From positions 1-51,248 of the forward strand of contig QEKJ01000018.1 of NCBI GenBank assembly GCA_003096535.1: a stretch of DNA of 51,248 nt, written 5' to 3'. Positions 23,575 to 31,063 of the stretch are shown piece by piece. The notes below the pieces were generated by a model. It made no database searches, was not told where the DNA came from, and worked only from the letters and a program-made list of their open reading frames with translations. The stretch comes from Agathobaculum butyriciproducens. GTDB taxonomy: Bacteria; Bacillota; Clostridia; Oscillospirales; Butyricicoccaceae. The stretch's first letter is position 1. The number at the start of each line of letters is the position of its first letter. The position numbers and the translations under genes were made by a program.

Positions 23575-24084
23575 ATGTCGTGTTCCGTAGGGGCGAACAG
23601 TGTTCGCCCACTGACTGCTAAAGTTATTACAGTCAGCGACCGGTCGTTCCGCGGTGAGCGGGAGGATTTGAGCGGCCCTGCCGTCAAGAATCTGCTCGAG
23701 CGGGCAGGCTACGCGGTCGGTGCGGTCGAGGTGCTGCCGGACGAGCAGCCGCGTATCGAGTCCGCGCTCATCCATGCCGCCGACGAGGAGAAGCTCGCAC
23801 TCATCGTCACCACCGGCGGCACCGGCTTTGCACCGCGCGATGTAACGCCGGAGGCGACCATCAAGGTCTGCGAAAAGCTCGCGCCGGGTATCCCGGAGAC
23901 CATGCGGGCAGCGTCCATGCAGATTACGCCGAAGGCGTGTCTGTCGCGCGCGGCAGCGGGCATTCGCGGCACGAGCCTGATCATCAATCTGCCGGGCAGT
24001 CCCAAGGGTGCGTGCGAAAATCTGCAGGCCGTGCTCGAACCCGTTGAGCATGGGATTTATATCCTGCAGGGCGGGAAAGAATAA
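23575..24084 (+). CDS. moaB: molybdenum cofactor biosynthesis protein MoaB/Mog
   Basis: A 169-residue MoaB/MogA-type adenylyltransferase fold with the core starting at AKVITVSDRSFRGEREDLSG (15-34), then IVTTGGTGFAPRDVTPEA (about 82-99) and NLPGSPKGACENL near the C-terminus. It prepares molybdopterin for metal insertion. ATG 23575 follows GGAGG. Residues 4-12 (SVGANSVRP) are encoded by a copy of the CCGTAGGG-GGGCGAACA repeat, so the first dozen residues look like recruited repeat DNA. The stop TAA lies at the edge of another repeat. Confidence 0.9.
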   Translation: MSCSVGANSVRPLTAKVITVSDRSFRGEREDLSGPAVKNLLERAGYAVGAVEVLPDEQPRIESALIHAADEEKLALIVTTGGTGFAPRDVTPEATIKVCEKLAPGIPETMRAASMQITPKACLSRAAAGIRGTSLIINLPGSPKGACENLQAVLEPVEHGIYILQGGKE

Positions 24085-24151
24085 TGGAGAATTGAAAATG
24101 GAGGATGGAGAATGAAATGTCAGATTTCAGTTTCTGCTCCGAATAGAAAAC

Positions 24152-24175
24152 ACCCCGAACCTGTGGTTCGGGGTG
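24152..24175. terminator. terminator hairpin, duplicated copy A
   Basis: ACCCCGAACC-TGT-GGTTCGGGGT. Preceded by AAAA, so it can end minus-strand transcripts; no T-run on the plus side. Confidence 0.6.
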
Positions 24176-24397
24176 AGGCTGTCGCGAAACTACAGTTTCG
24201 CCGACAAGCAGGAACGGACCGTGGGCCGTTCCAAAGTCGTCCGAAAGTTCCTATACAGAAACTTTCTCCCTCCAGAAGTTCAAAAATGGTGATACATGCT
24301 CCCCCTTTTTGAGCATTTGCAGAGCAAATGCTATTTTATGCGCGCTGCCGCGCGAAATACTGAAAACTGCTGACTATACGACTTTTTCGACAGACTG
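24176..24397. mobile_element. 222-bp MITE-like element inserted in a terminator
   Basis: The ends are inverted: AGGCTGTCGCGAAACT at the left, and CAGTCTGTCGAAAAAGT when the right end is read inward. It carries several small hairpins (CGAAAC/GTTTCG, GGAACGG/CCGTTCC, GAAAGTT/AACTTTC, AGCATTTGC/GCAAATGCT) and no ORF. It is flanked by the 24-bp direct repeat, which is a long target duplication or a hairpin-associated recombination product. Confidence 0.6.
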
Positions 24398-24430
24398 ACC
24401 CCGAACCTGTGGTTCGGGGTGTTTTTTGAT
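24398..24430. terminator. terminator hairpin, copy B
   Basis: The same 24-bp hairpin as copy A, here followed by TTTTTTG on the plus strand. It can terminate the moa operon. Confidence 0.8.
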
Positions 24431-24506
24431 TGGGTTCAATTTCAAAAGAAACCGGTCAACCACCGCGTTAATTTTCCATTCTCAATTCTCCATCCTCAAT
24501 TTATAT

Positions 24507-25544
24507 TTACTCCAAATAAATCGAAAACTCCTGTTTCTCGGTAACATACCCGACGATCTTCGCCTCCGGCACGCTCTGCTGCAGTTCATCCAGACAGCCT
24601 TGCGCGTCCTGCTCCGGCAGGGCAAACAGCAGGCCGCCGCTGGTCTGCGGGTCGTAAAACAAATCCTGCAGGGTGCGCGAAACCTTACCCTTGACACATA
24701 CGCCGGCTTCCGCATACTGCCGGTTGCGGTACGCGCCTGCCGGAATCAGCCCCATCTCTGCCAGCGGGTATGCTTCTGCATGATAGGGTACGTCGTCCGC
24801 GCGAAGGTGCACGGAAACGCCGCTGCCCTGTGCCATCTCAAAGCTGTGGCCGAGCAGCGAAAAACCGGTGACATCCGTGCAGCTGTGCACCGGATATTTC
24901 ACCATCACGTCACGCGCGGACTTGTTGAGCGCAGCCATCTGGCGGTAGATGCGGTCAAGCACGGACTTTTCAACCAGATCCGCTTTTGCTGCTGTGGTCA
25001 GCACGCCAACGCCGAGCGGTTTAGTCAGGATCAGCACATCACCCGGCTTTGCACCGCTGTTGGTGAGCACCTTTTTCGGATGCACGAAGCCCGAAACCGC
25101 CAGTCCGTAAATCGGCTCGGCACCCTGAATGGTGTGGCCGCCCGTGATGATCGCGCCGGCCTCGTAGGCCTTGTCGTAGCCGCCGCGCAGGATTTCCTGC
25201 ACCGCATGATCGTCCATGCTCTGCGCCAGACACATGATGTTGAGCGCGAGCTTGGGCTCACCACCCATGGCGTACACGTCGCTGAGCGCGTTGGCAGCAG
25301 CGATCTGCCCGTACAGGAACGGATCGTCCACGATGGGCGGGAAGAAGTCGGTTGTCTGCACGAGCGCGGTGTTCTCGTCGAGCACATACACGCTTGCGTC
25401 ATCGCTCTTGTCATAGCCGACGATCAAACGCGGGTCGGTATGCGTGCGAAAGCCTTCAAGCAGGTGTACGAGCGTTCCGGCGCCGACTTTTGCGCCGCAG
25501 CCGGCGCAGCCTGCAAGTTTGGTCAGCTTTACTTCGGTCTCCAT
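24507..25544 (-). CDS. selD: selenide, water dikinase (selenophosphate synthetase)
   Basis: A 345-residue SelD of the AIRS/PurM superfamily. The N-terminus has AGCAGCGAKVG (11-21) with cysteine, not selenocysteine, at the catalytic position, then GYDKSDDASVY, QTTDFFPPIVDDPFLYG and SDVYAMGGEP. It makes selenophosphate from selenide and ATP. It is the selenium donor for tRNA-Sec, selenouridine or, given yqeB/yqeC nearby, a selenium-dependent molybdenum hydroxylase cofactor. ATG 25544 with GGAGAG was chosen. No selA, selB or selC is in the window. Confidence 0.93.
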   Translation of the reverse strand: METEVKLTKLAGCAGCGAKVGAGTLVHLLEGFRTHTDPRLIVGYDKSDDASVYVLDENTALVQTTDFFPPIVDDPFLYGQIAAANALSDVYAMGGEPKLALNIMCLAQSMDDHAVQEILRGGYDKAYEAGAIITGGHTIQGAEPIYGLAVSGFVHPKKVLTNSGAKPGDVLILTKPLGVGVLTTAAKADLVEKSVLDRIYRQMAALNKSARDVMVKYPVHSCTDVTGFSLLGHSFEMAQGSGVSVHLRADDVPYHAEAYPLAEMGLIPAGAYRNRQYAEAGVCVKGKVSRTLQDLFYDPQTSGGLLFALPEQDAQGCLDELQQSVPEAKIVGYVTEKQEFSIYLE

Positions 25545-25580
25545 CGAAAAATCTCTCCGTTTCCATGATTTACTCTTCTT

Positions 25581-25609
25581 ATTGTACCAAAATCCGTGCA
25601 GATTAGCAA
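25581..25609 (-). promoter_or_regulatory. selD promoter
   Basis: Minus strand TTGCTA, 17-bp spacer, TACAAT, 37 bp before the ATG. Confidence 0.7.
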
Positions 25610-25648
25610 CCTTCATTCGCCTTGCATAGACTGGTTGGGAGGGATGCT

Positions 25649-26737
25649 ATGACGACCGTCAGCCTTTGCATGATCGTACGCAATGAGGAGAAGGTGCTCG
25701 CGCGGTGTCTGGACAGCGTGCGCGGCATTGCGGATGAAATTTGCATCACGGACACCGGATCGACCGACAAAACGCGGGAAATTGCCCAAAAATACGGCAC
25801 TGTGCAGGCGTTTCCGTGGTGCGATGATTTCTCCGCTGCACGCAATTTTTCGTTTGCGCAGGCGCGCATGGACTATACGCTGTGGCTGGATGCGGATGAT
25901 GTGCTTCTGCCGTCCGATCGTCAGAAATTGCTTGCGCTCAAAGCGGAGCTGGACGGCACAGCCGATGTCGTCATGCTGCCGTACCACACCGGCTTTGATG
26001 AACAGGGCAGACCGACGTTTTTCTGTTACCGTGAGCGGCTGCTGAAAACGTCTGCGCATTTTCGATGGCAGGGTGCGGTGCACGAGTGCATCGCGCCGCG
26101 CGGGAATATCCGGTACGGAGACGCGGCGGTGACACACCGCAAGCCGCCGTGCGCGTACTCCGACCGCAACCTGAAAATCTACGAAAACCTGCTCGCTAAG
26201 GGGGAAAAGCTGGATGCACGCGGCAGCTATTATTACGCGCGAGAGCTGCTGGCGCATAAACGGTACGCACAGGCGGTCGAAGCGTTTGAAGCCTTCCTTG
26301 CGATGCCGGACGGCTGGGCAGAGAACAAAATAGATGCGTGCCTTGGTCTGTCGCAGGCGCTGACCGCCCTCGGAGAGCGCGAGCAGGCAAAGCGGGCACT
26401 GACCCGCTCATTTGCACTGGAGGTGCCGCGCAGTGCCGTGTGCTGTGCGCTTGCAGCCCTCGAATACGCGGATAACCGCGCAAGACAGGCGGTGTTCTGG
26501 TACGAAACCGCCATTCGAGCCGCAAGCACAGCGCCGCGCGGCTTTGTTGATGTGAACGCTTGTGCTTATGTGCCGGCACTCGGCCTGTGCGTCTGCTGGG
26601 ACAAATTGGGAGACCCAAAGCAAGCCTGTGCCTGGAACGAAAGGGCAGCACTTGTGCGTCCGCAGTCGGCGGCGGTGGCGTACAACCGACGGTATTTTGC
26701 CGCGCAGGGTCTCACCGCAAAGCCGCCTTCGGCATAG
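25649..26737 (+). CDS. family 2 glycosyltransferase with TPR-like C-terminus
   Basis: A 362-residue protein. The GT-A domain (1-210) has [19 protein letters not shown] (5-23), DTGSTDKT and the metal-binding [11 protein letters not shown] (about 84-94). The C-terminal half (about 190-350) is helical and alanine-rich with TPR-like pairs ([20 protein letters not shown]). This layout is seen in SunS-type and other peptide or surface glycosyltransferases. It lies 49 bp before the collagen-like gene and may glycosylate it. ATG 25649 follows GGGAGGG. The acceptor is inferred only. Confidence 0.88.
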   Translation: MTTVSLCMIVRNEEKVLARCLDSVRGIADEICITDTGSTDKTREIAQKYGTVQAFPWCDDFSAARNFSFAQARMDYTLWLDADDVLLPSDRQKLLALKAELDGTADVVMLPYHTGFDEQGRPTFFCYRERLLKTSAHFRWQGAVHECIAPRGNIRYGDAAVTHRKPPCAYSDRNLKIYENLLAKGEKLDARGSYYYARELLAHKRYAQAVEAFEAFLAMPDGWAENKIDACLGLSQALTALGEREQAKRALTRSFALEVPRSAVCCALAALEYADNRARQAVFWYETAIRAASTAPRGFVDVNACAYVPALGLCVCWDKLGDPKQACAWNERAALVRPQSAAVAYNRRYFAAQGLTAKPPSA

Positions 26738-26786
26738 ATTGAACTGCCGGAGATTTCCGGCAAATCGGAAGGAAGGGAAGAACGAC

Positions 26787-27704
26787 ATGAACGATCGACA
26801 GGACTGCTGCGGCAACTGGGAACGCCCGAGCGAACGCTGGCAGGAGCGCGTGTGCGATGCGGTGATGGGCAACGGCCGACCGGATGCGATGGGACCTCCC
26901 GGACCTCCCGGACCTCCCGGTCCTCCGGGTCCGCGCGGACCGCGAGGAGAAAGGGGACCGATGGGGCCAATGGGGCCGAGAGGCATTCCGGGTCCTCCGG
27001 GACCGCCGGGCTTCCCGGGACCCATCGGCCCAACCGGCCCGACCGGCCCCGCAGGTGAAGCGGGCACAGTCGGTGCTACCGGCCCGACCGGCCCCGCAGG
27101 TGAAGCAGGCGCAGTCGGCCCAACCGGCCCGACCGGCCCCGCAGGTGATGCGGGCGCAGTTGGCCCAACCGGCCCGACCGGCCCCGCAGGTGAAGCGGGC
27201 GCAGTTGGTGCTACCGGCCCGACCGGCCCGGCAGGAGAAGCAGGTGCAGTTGGCCCAACCGGCCCGACCGGCCCCGCAGGTGAAGCAGGCGCAGTTGGTC
27301 CAACCGGCCCGACCGGCCCCGCAGGTGAAGCAGGCGCAGTCGGCCCGACAGGCCCCGTGGGTGAAGCAGGCGCAGTTGGCCCGACCGGCCCGGCAGGAGA
27401 AGCAGGCGCAGTTGGCCCAACCGGCCCGACCGGCCCGGCAGGAGAAGCAGGCGCAGTCGGCGCTACCGGCCCGACCGGCCCCGCAGGTGAAGCGGGCGCA
27501 GTTGGTGCTACCGGCCCGACCGGCCCGGCAGGTGAAGCAGGCGCAGTTGGTCCAACCGGCCCGACCGGCCCGATCGGTCCCGCCGGTGCAAGTCCGGAAG
27601 CAGCGGCATCGGTAGCAGACGCAACCGGTGCGGACGACATCGTTGCACGGTTCAACGAGCTGCTCAACAGTCTGCGCGAGGCGGGACTGCTCAGGCTGCC
27701 GTAA
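26787..27704 (+). CDS. collagen-like Gly-X-Y repeat protein
   Basis: A 305-residue protein. A short N-terminus (1-33, with CC at about 6-7) has no signal peptide. The collagen-like triplets cover about 35-267. The early part is [20 protein letters not shown]; the later part is built from [15 protein letters not shown] units of 15 or 18 residues. The C-terminus (about 268-305) is a helical [14 protein letters not shown] segment suited to trimerisation. Proteins of this type are often spore-surface (BclA-like) trimers in spore formers. Threonines in GPT are known glycosylation sites in BclA, which fits the glycosyltransferase next door. Confidence 0.92.
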   Translation: MNDRQDCCGNWERPSERWQERVCDAVMGNGRPDAMGPPGPPGPPGPPGPRGPRGERGPMGPMGPRGIPGPPGPPGFPGPIGPTGPTGPAGEAGTVGATGPTGPAGEAGAVGPTGPTGPAGDAGAVGPTGPTGPAGEAGAVGATGPTGPAGEAGAVGPTGPTGPAGEAGAVGPTGPTGPAGEAGAVGPTGPVGEAGAVGPTGPAGEAGAVGPTGPTGPAGEAGAVGATGPTGPAGEAGAVGATGPTGPAGEAGAVGPTGPTGPIGPAGASPEAAASVADATGADDIVARFNELLNSLREAGLLRLP

Positions 27705-27713
27705 CCGCATAGA

Positions 27714-27741
27714 AAGGGAGTGGAAACACTCCCTTTTTTCT
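27714..27741 (+). terminator. terminator of the collagen-like gene
   Basis: AAGGGAGTG-GAAA-CACTCCCTT followed by TTTTC. Confidence 0.92.
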
Positions 27742-27752
27742 TTGCGCCGGCA

Positions 27753-27782
27753 TTCGACTTTATGCGCGGCTTATGCTATACT
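27753..27782 (+). promoter_or_regulatory. promoter for the zinc-ribbon ORF
   Basis: TTCGAC, 18-bp spacer, TATACT, 38 bp before the ATG. Confidence 0.55.
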
Positions 27783-27820
27783 GATAGCAGAAATACAACA
27801 GCAGGAAAGCAGGAAGTATA

Positions 27821-28009
27821 ATGACAATTCTGAATTGTGAATGCGGAAACGAGATTTTCATCATGGACGAAACCGAAGCAACGGCTTGGCAGTGCGAGCA
27901 GTGCGGTCAGTGGTATGATTTCTTCGGTGTAAAGGTGCCCGACCCGGCATCTGTGCAGCCGAAAAAGTCGCCTCATCTTGTCAACTGGAGTGCAGGCGAG
28001 GATTTGTAA
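27821..28009 (+). CDS. small zinc-ribbon protein (62 aa)
   Basis: A 62-residue protein with CECGNE (6-11) and CEQCGQWYDFFG (25-36), i.e. two CxC/CxxC knuckles that should bind one zinc. The rest is a short Pro/Ser-rich tail ending SAGEDL. It has its own promoter and an AGGAAG ribosome binding site. The stop codon TAA is the first part of the MITE-like element that follows, so the original C-terminus may have been longer. The function is not known. Confidence 0.78.
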   Translation: MTILNCECGNEIFIMDETEATAWQCEQCGQWYDFFGVKVPDPASVQPKKSPHLVNWSAGEDL

Positions 28010-28188
28010 GGCAATACCGCATAATTGAACAAGAGCGATTTGCGAGCAAATTTTGCGTGAAACCTCGGCAGCGCGGACGGAACTCGCGCAAGGAGCCGCG
28101 GCAGCGCGGACGGAACTCGCGCAAGGAGCCGCGGCAGCGCGGACGGAACTCGCGCAAGGAACCGCTGCTTTAATTGTGCGGTGTTGCC
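28008..28188. mobile_element. MITE-like element with GGCAAYACCGCAYAATT inverted ends (copy 2)
   Basis: 181 bp. It starts AAGGCAATACCGCATAATT and ends AATTGTGCGGTGTTGCC. The left 50 bp match the inverted right end of the element at 4578, while the interiors differ. Taking the core as GGCAAT...TTGCC, GTAA lies on both sides (28006-28009 and 28189-28192), a possible 4-bp target duplication. It carries no transposase. Confidence 0.78.
28066..28164. repeat. 33-bp unit repeated three times inside the MITE-like element
   Basis: Each unit begins CGGCAGCGCGGACGGAACTC and ends CGCAAGGAGCCG (third unit AACCG). Single copies of the unit core (GCAGCGCGGACGGAACTCGC) occur at 30291 and, inverted with one change, at about 36705-36735 inside a different repeat family. 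Confidence 0.92.
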
Positions 28189-28279
28189 GTAAGTCTGTCG
28201 TCAGAAAAGGACAGAAAAAGTGCGGGCGGAAGCTGTAAAAAGTAACAGAACTGTAACCTCGCTTTATGTCGAAAGGTGG

Positions 28280-28285
28280 TATACT
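28280..28285 (+). promoter_or_regulatory. -10 element for the deacetylase gene
   Basis: TATACT 41 bp before the ATG. The -35 is unclear. Besides this, 28189-28325 holds nothing recognisable. Confidence 0.4.
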
Positions 28286-28325
28286 TATATCTTAGCAGCA
28301 TATGTTATAAAAAAGGATAGGAAGG

Positions 28326-30158
28326 ATGACAAAAATGGCATATGAATCGGCGCGGCAGGCGCCGCGCAGCCCGCATAGAAGAAGGCGCAGACGCAGACGG
28401 CGCAACAGTCACTACGGTGTACTGTTTGCCCTGATCATTCTGATCATTGCGGTCATTTTCTTCGGTGTGCGGGCGATCCGTTCGATTGTCGGAAACGTAG
28501 TCAGCAGCAACAACGTGCTGGTGTATCAGGTGGGCAACACGAATGCATATAAGAACGGCAAGGCGATACAGGTTGACACTGCGCCCTACCGTGACAGTCA
28601 GGGCAACGGCATGGCGTCCATCAGCTCGCTGTGCGATAACCTCGGATTGGAACTAAGCTGGGACGAGAACGCTAAATCCGGCACGATCACGCTCAAAAAG
28701 ACCGTGCTGACAATTAAGCTCAGTGATACAAACCTGCAGGTCGGTGACGCGACCGAAACCTTCGCCTCCGCACCGGTGGAGAAGAACGGCGTGGTTTATG
28801 CGCCGGTCAAGGATATCTGTCAGGCGCTTTCGTGGCAGACCGGTGAGGTTGCCGCCGAAAACGGCGATCTGATCATCATCAGTCAGGCAAAAAAAGCGCT
28901 GACCGACAAGAAAATCGGTGAAATTACGGATAAGGCGCTCGAGGTGCTCGGCCCGGCCGAGGGACAGGTGATGAGCGGCAGCATCGTTATGCGAACCGGC
29001 TCGGATCAGCTGCTCTATGAAGGCAGCACCAAGCACATGGTGGAAGAAGGCAAAAAGCTGGGTGCAGGCGTGCTCGATCAGGACGGCACGGCGTATATCC
29101 CGCTCAAGGCCGCGATGACCGCGCTCGGCGGCAAGGCGGAGGACGATGGCAAGGGCGCATGGAATGTCACCTGCGGTGAATCCACCGCGACCGTGGATGC
29201 GGACGACGGCAAGACCAAGGTGGACGGCAAGCGTGCCTCCGGCAATGGCTTCTCCACCTACACGGATCAGGACAAGAACCGTTTTTACGTTTCTCCGCAG
29301 GTGCTTGCGGCGATCCTTGGCAAGACGTATACCGATCTCGGTGACGGCGTATTCTCGTTCACCGGCGTAACGCTTGACGGCTTTGACAGCCAGAAGGCAT
29401 ACCTCAAGAACATGAAGGATAAGCTGGGCGATGCCGTGGACGGCGATATTCCGGAGGCCGATGTTTATATCGCGCTGACGTTTGACGACGGTCCGACCGG
29501 CAAAAAGGACGGCTATCCGAACGGTCTGACCAACTATCTGCTGGACGGCCTCAAGCAGCGCGGCGCAGTTGCTACGTTTTTGATGGTCGGCGAGCGTGTC
29601 TCCGAGGTATCGGATGTGCTGCCGCGCATGGTAAACGAAGGCCATGAGCTGGGCAACCACACCATGAATCATCCGATGTGCCACCTGACCGGCCTCGGCA
29701 CGGATGACATCCGCAGCCAGATTGACGATGCGACCAATGCGATCAAGGATATTGCGGGGCAGGCACCGCAGGTGCTGCGTCCGGTAGGCGGCGGCGTCAA
29801 CTCGGATGTCAAGGCGGTAGCCGCAGAGCTTGGCTATCCGATCATCAACTGGAGCGTGGACACCGAGGACTGGAAGTACCGCGATGCCGATCATGTGAAG
29901 AAGGTCATCGTGGAGCAGGCGCAGGACGGCGATGTTGTCCTGATGCACGACCTGTATGAGACCTCGGTTCGGGGTGCGCTGGCAGCGATCGACGAGCTGC
30001 AGAGCCGCACGGATAAGACCTACGCGTTTGTAACGGTCTCTCAGCTTGCCGCAATTCACGGCATCACGCTGGAGCCGGGCGTTGTGTATAACGCACTGAG
30101 CGACGAAGTCGCGCAGCAGATCGCGGACGGCAGCTATTCGCCGACGGAGTTTACCTAA
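28326..30158 (+). CDS. polysaccharide deacetylase with copper-amine-oxidase-like stalk domain
   Basis: A 610-residue membrane-anchored protein. The N-terminus is very basic (RRRRRRRRRR at about 18-27), then comes one membrane helix (32-52). An extracytoplasmic amine-oxidase-N-like domain (about 60-190) is followed by a second such region (about 215-350). The NodB deacetylase domain (about 380-580) shows TFDDGPT, HELGNHTMNHP and RPVGGGVN. These are the metal and base motifs; the third deviates from the usual RPPYG. It likely removes acetyl groups from peptidoglycan or another wall glycan. A second ATG at 28335 has equally good ribosome binding site spacing. Confidence 0.9.
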   Translation: MTKMAYESARQAPRSPHRRRRRRRRRNSHYGVLFALIILIIAVIFFGVRAIRSIVGNVVSSNNVLVYQVGNTNAYKNGKAIQVDTAPYRDSQGNGMASISSLCDNLGLELSWDENAKSGTITLKKTVLTIKLSDTNLQVGDATETFASAPVEKNGVVYAPVKDICQALSWQTGEVAAENGDLIIISQAKKALTDKKIGEITDKALEVLGPAEGQVMSGSIVMRTGSDQLLYEGSTKHMVEEGKKLGAGVLDQDGTAYIPLKAAMTALGGKAEDDGKGAWNVTCGESTATVDADDGKTKVDGKRASGNGFSTYTDQDKNRFYVSPQVLAAILGKTYTDLGDGVFSFTGVTLDGFDSQKAYLKNMKDKLGDAVDGDIPEADVYIALTFDDGPTGKKDGYPNGLTNYLLDGLKQRGAVATFLMVGERVSEVSDVLPRMVNEGHELGNHTMNHPMCHLTGLGTDDIRSQIDDATNAIKDIAGQAPQVLRPVGGGVNSDVKAVAAELGYPIINWSVDTEDWKYRDADHVKKVIVEQAQDGDVVLMHDLYETSVRGALAAIDELQSRTDKTYAFVTVSQLAAIHGITLEPGVVYNALSDEVAQQIADGSYSPTEFT

Positions 30159-30164
30159 ACAAAG

Positions 30165-30195
30165 AAATCCCGAACCAAACGGTTCGGGATTTTTT
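30165..30195 (+). terminator. terminator of the deacetylase gene
   Basis: AAATCCCGAACC-AAAC-GGTTCGGGATTT followed by TTTG. Confidence 0.92.
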
Positions 30196-30201
30196 GTTTA
30201 G

Positions 30202-30358
30202 GAATGGAGAATTGATAATGTAGGATTGAGAATTATGGTTCGGCGCATAGCGCCGTTATTTAATCATCGCGCGTAGCGCGGTACCACGTCGCAGCGCGGA
30301 CGGAACTCGCGCAAGGATAGCGACATTCTCCATTTTCCATTCTCCATTCTCAATTATC
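30202..30358. repeat. dispersed AATTGARAATGG-type element (copy 5)
   Basis: Left arm GAATGGAGAATTGATAATG. Inner hairpins CGGCGCATAGCGCCG and CGCGCGTAGCGCG. Then the 33-bp-type unit flanked by GTCGC/GCGAC, and right arm CCATTTTCCATTCTCCATTC plus TCAATTATCC. The right end supplies the last codons and stop of the kdpE-like gene. Confidence 0.8.
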
Positions 30359-31063
30359 CGTATTCTCTGCCATACGATATCCCACGCCGACCTCGGTAAA
30401 CAGGTACTCCGGTTCGGCAGGATTTTTTTCGATCTTGCGGCGGATATTTGCCATATTGACGCGCAGGATCTGGTTGTCACCGCCGGCTCGCGGTCCCCAA
30501 AGCTCCTTGATGATGTAATCGTAGGTAAGCACCTTGCCGGCAAACTTGCCGAGCAGCGCAACGATACGGAACTCGCTGAGCGTGAGATGGACATTCTCGC
30601 CGCGGACGAGCACCTGATGCTTGTTATAGTCGATGGTCATTTCACCGACCGTGTAGGTGCCCTCGCGGGCGATTTCGCTGTTCGCGGAGGTGGTTCTCGT
30701 GTGGCGGATGGCGGTGCGCACGCGTGCGAGCAGCTCGGCGGTGCCGAACGGCTTGGTCAGGTAGTCGTCCGCGCCGAGATCAAGTGCCTGCACCTTGTCG
30801 TGCTCATGCGAGCGGGCGGAAACCACCACCACCGGCAGGTTCGACCACGAGCGCAGCTCGCGCAGGACGTCAATGCCGTCCATGTCCGGCAGACCGAGAT
30901 CGAGGATGACCAGATCCGGACAGTGCGAGGAGATCATGGTCTTCGCCTCGCTGCCCGAGCGGGCCAGCAGCGTTTCGTAGTCGTTGGAGTTCAAAATAGT
31001 GGAGATAAAGTGCGCAATGCTCTTTTCGTCCTCCACGATGAGTATTTTTTCTCGAATGTTCAT
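30350..31063 (-). CDS. OmpR/KdpE-family response regulator
   Basis: A 237-residue regulator with a receiver domain (5-118; DE at 12-13, phospho-acceptor Asp in LVILDLGLPD at about 55, Lys in YLTKPFG) and a winged-helix domain (about 135-235; ending in FTEVGVGYRM). It is most like KdpE. It overlaps the sensor kinase stop by 3 bp (ATGA). The terminal codons AAT TGA coincide with the repeat sequence AATTGAGAATGG, so the native C-terminus may have been replaced. The kdpFABC potassium pump genes are absent here. Confidence 0.9.
   Translation of the reverse strand: MNIREKILIVEDEKSIAHFISTILNSNDYETLLARSGSEAKTMISSHCPDLVILDLGLPDMDGIDVLRELRSWSNLPVVVVSARSHEHDKVQALDLGADDYLTKPFGTAELLARVRTAIRHTRTTSANSEIAREGTYTVGEMTIDYNKHQVLVRGENVHLTLSEFRIVALLGKFAGKVLTYDYIIKELWGPRAGGDNQILRVNMANIRRKIEKNPAEPEYLFTEVGVGYRMAENTDN

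Larger units (their letters stand above)
24082..24502. repeat. nested repeat region between convergent moaB and selD
   Basis: The outer arms are of the AATTGARAATGG type: TAATGGAGAATTGAAAATGG on the moaB stop, and CCATTCTCAATTCTCCATCC ending 5 bp from the selD stop. Inside are two identical 24-bp hairpins at 24152-24175 and 24398-24421 around a 222-bp element. No gene is seen in this 420-bp stretch. Confidence 0.8.

Noticed and set aside
24120-24425. structured non-coding RNA or tRNA-Sec gene near selD
   Set aside because: The hairpins do not form a cloverleaf, there is no TCA anticodon arm with a long acceptor, and the region is better explained by nested repeats.
26880-27590. DNA tandem repeats as a separate repeat locus
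   Set aside because: The repeats are fully explained by collagen-like Gly-X-Y codons of one protein.
28066-28164. CRISPR array
   Set aside because: The three 33-bp units are directly adjacent, with no spacers and no cas genes.
28053-28238. 61-codon frame over the 33-bp repeats with an 11-residue peptide repeat
   Set aside because: It lies wholly within the MITE-like element, has no ribosome binding site, and the frame exists because 33 is a multiple of three.
28653-30059. 468-codon minus-strand frame opposite the deacetylase
   Set aside because: Shadow frame; the plus strand has NodB motifs, a ribosome binding site and a terminator.
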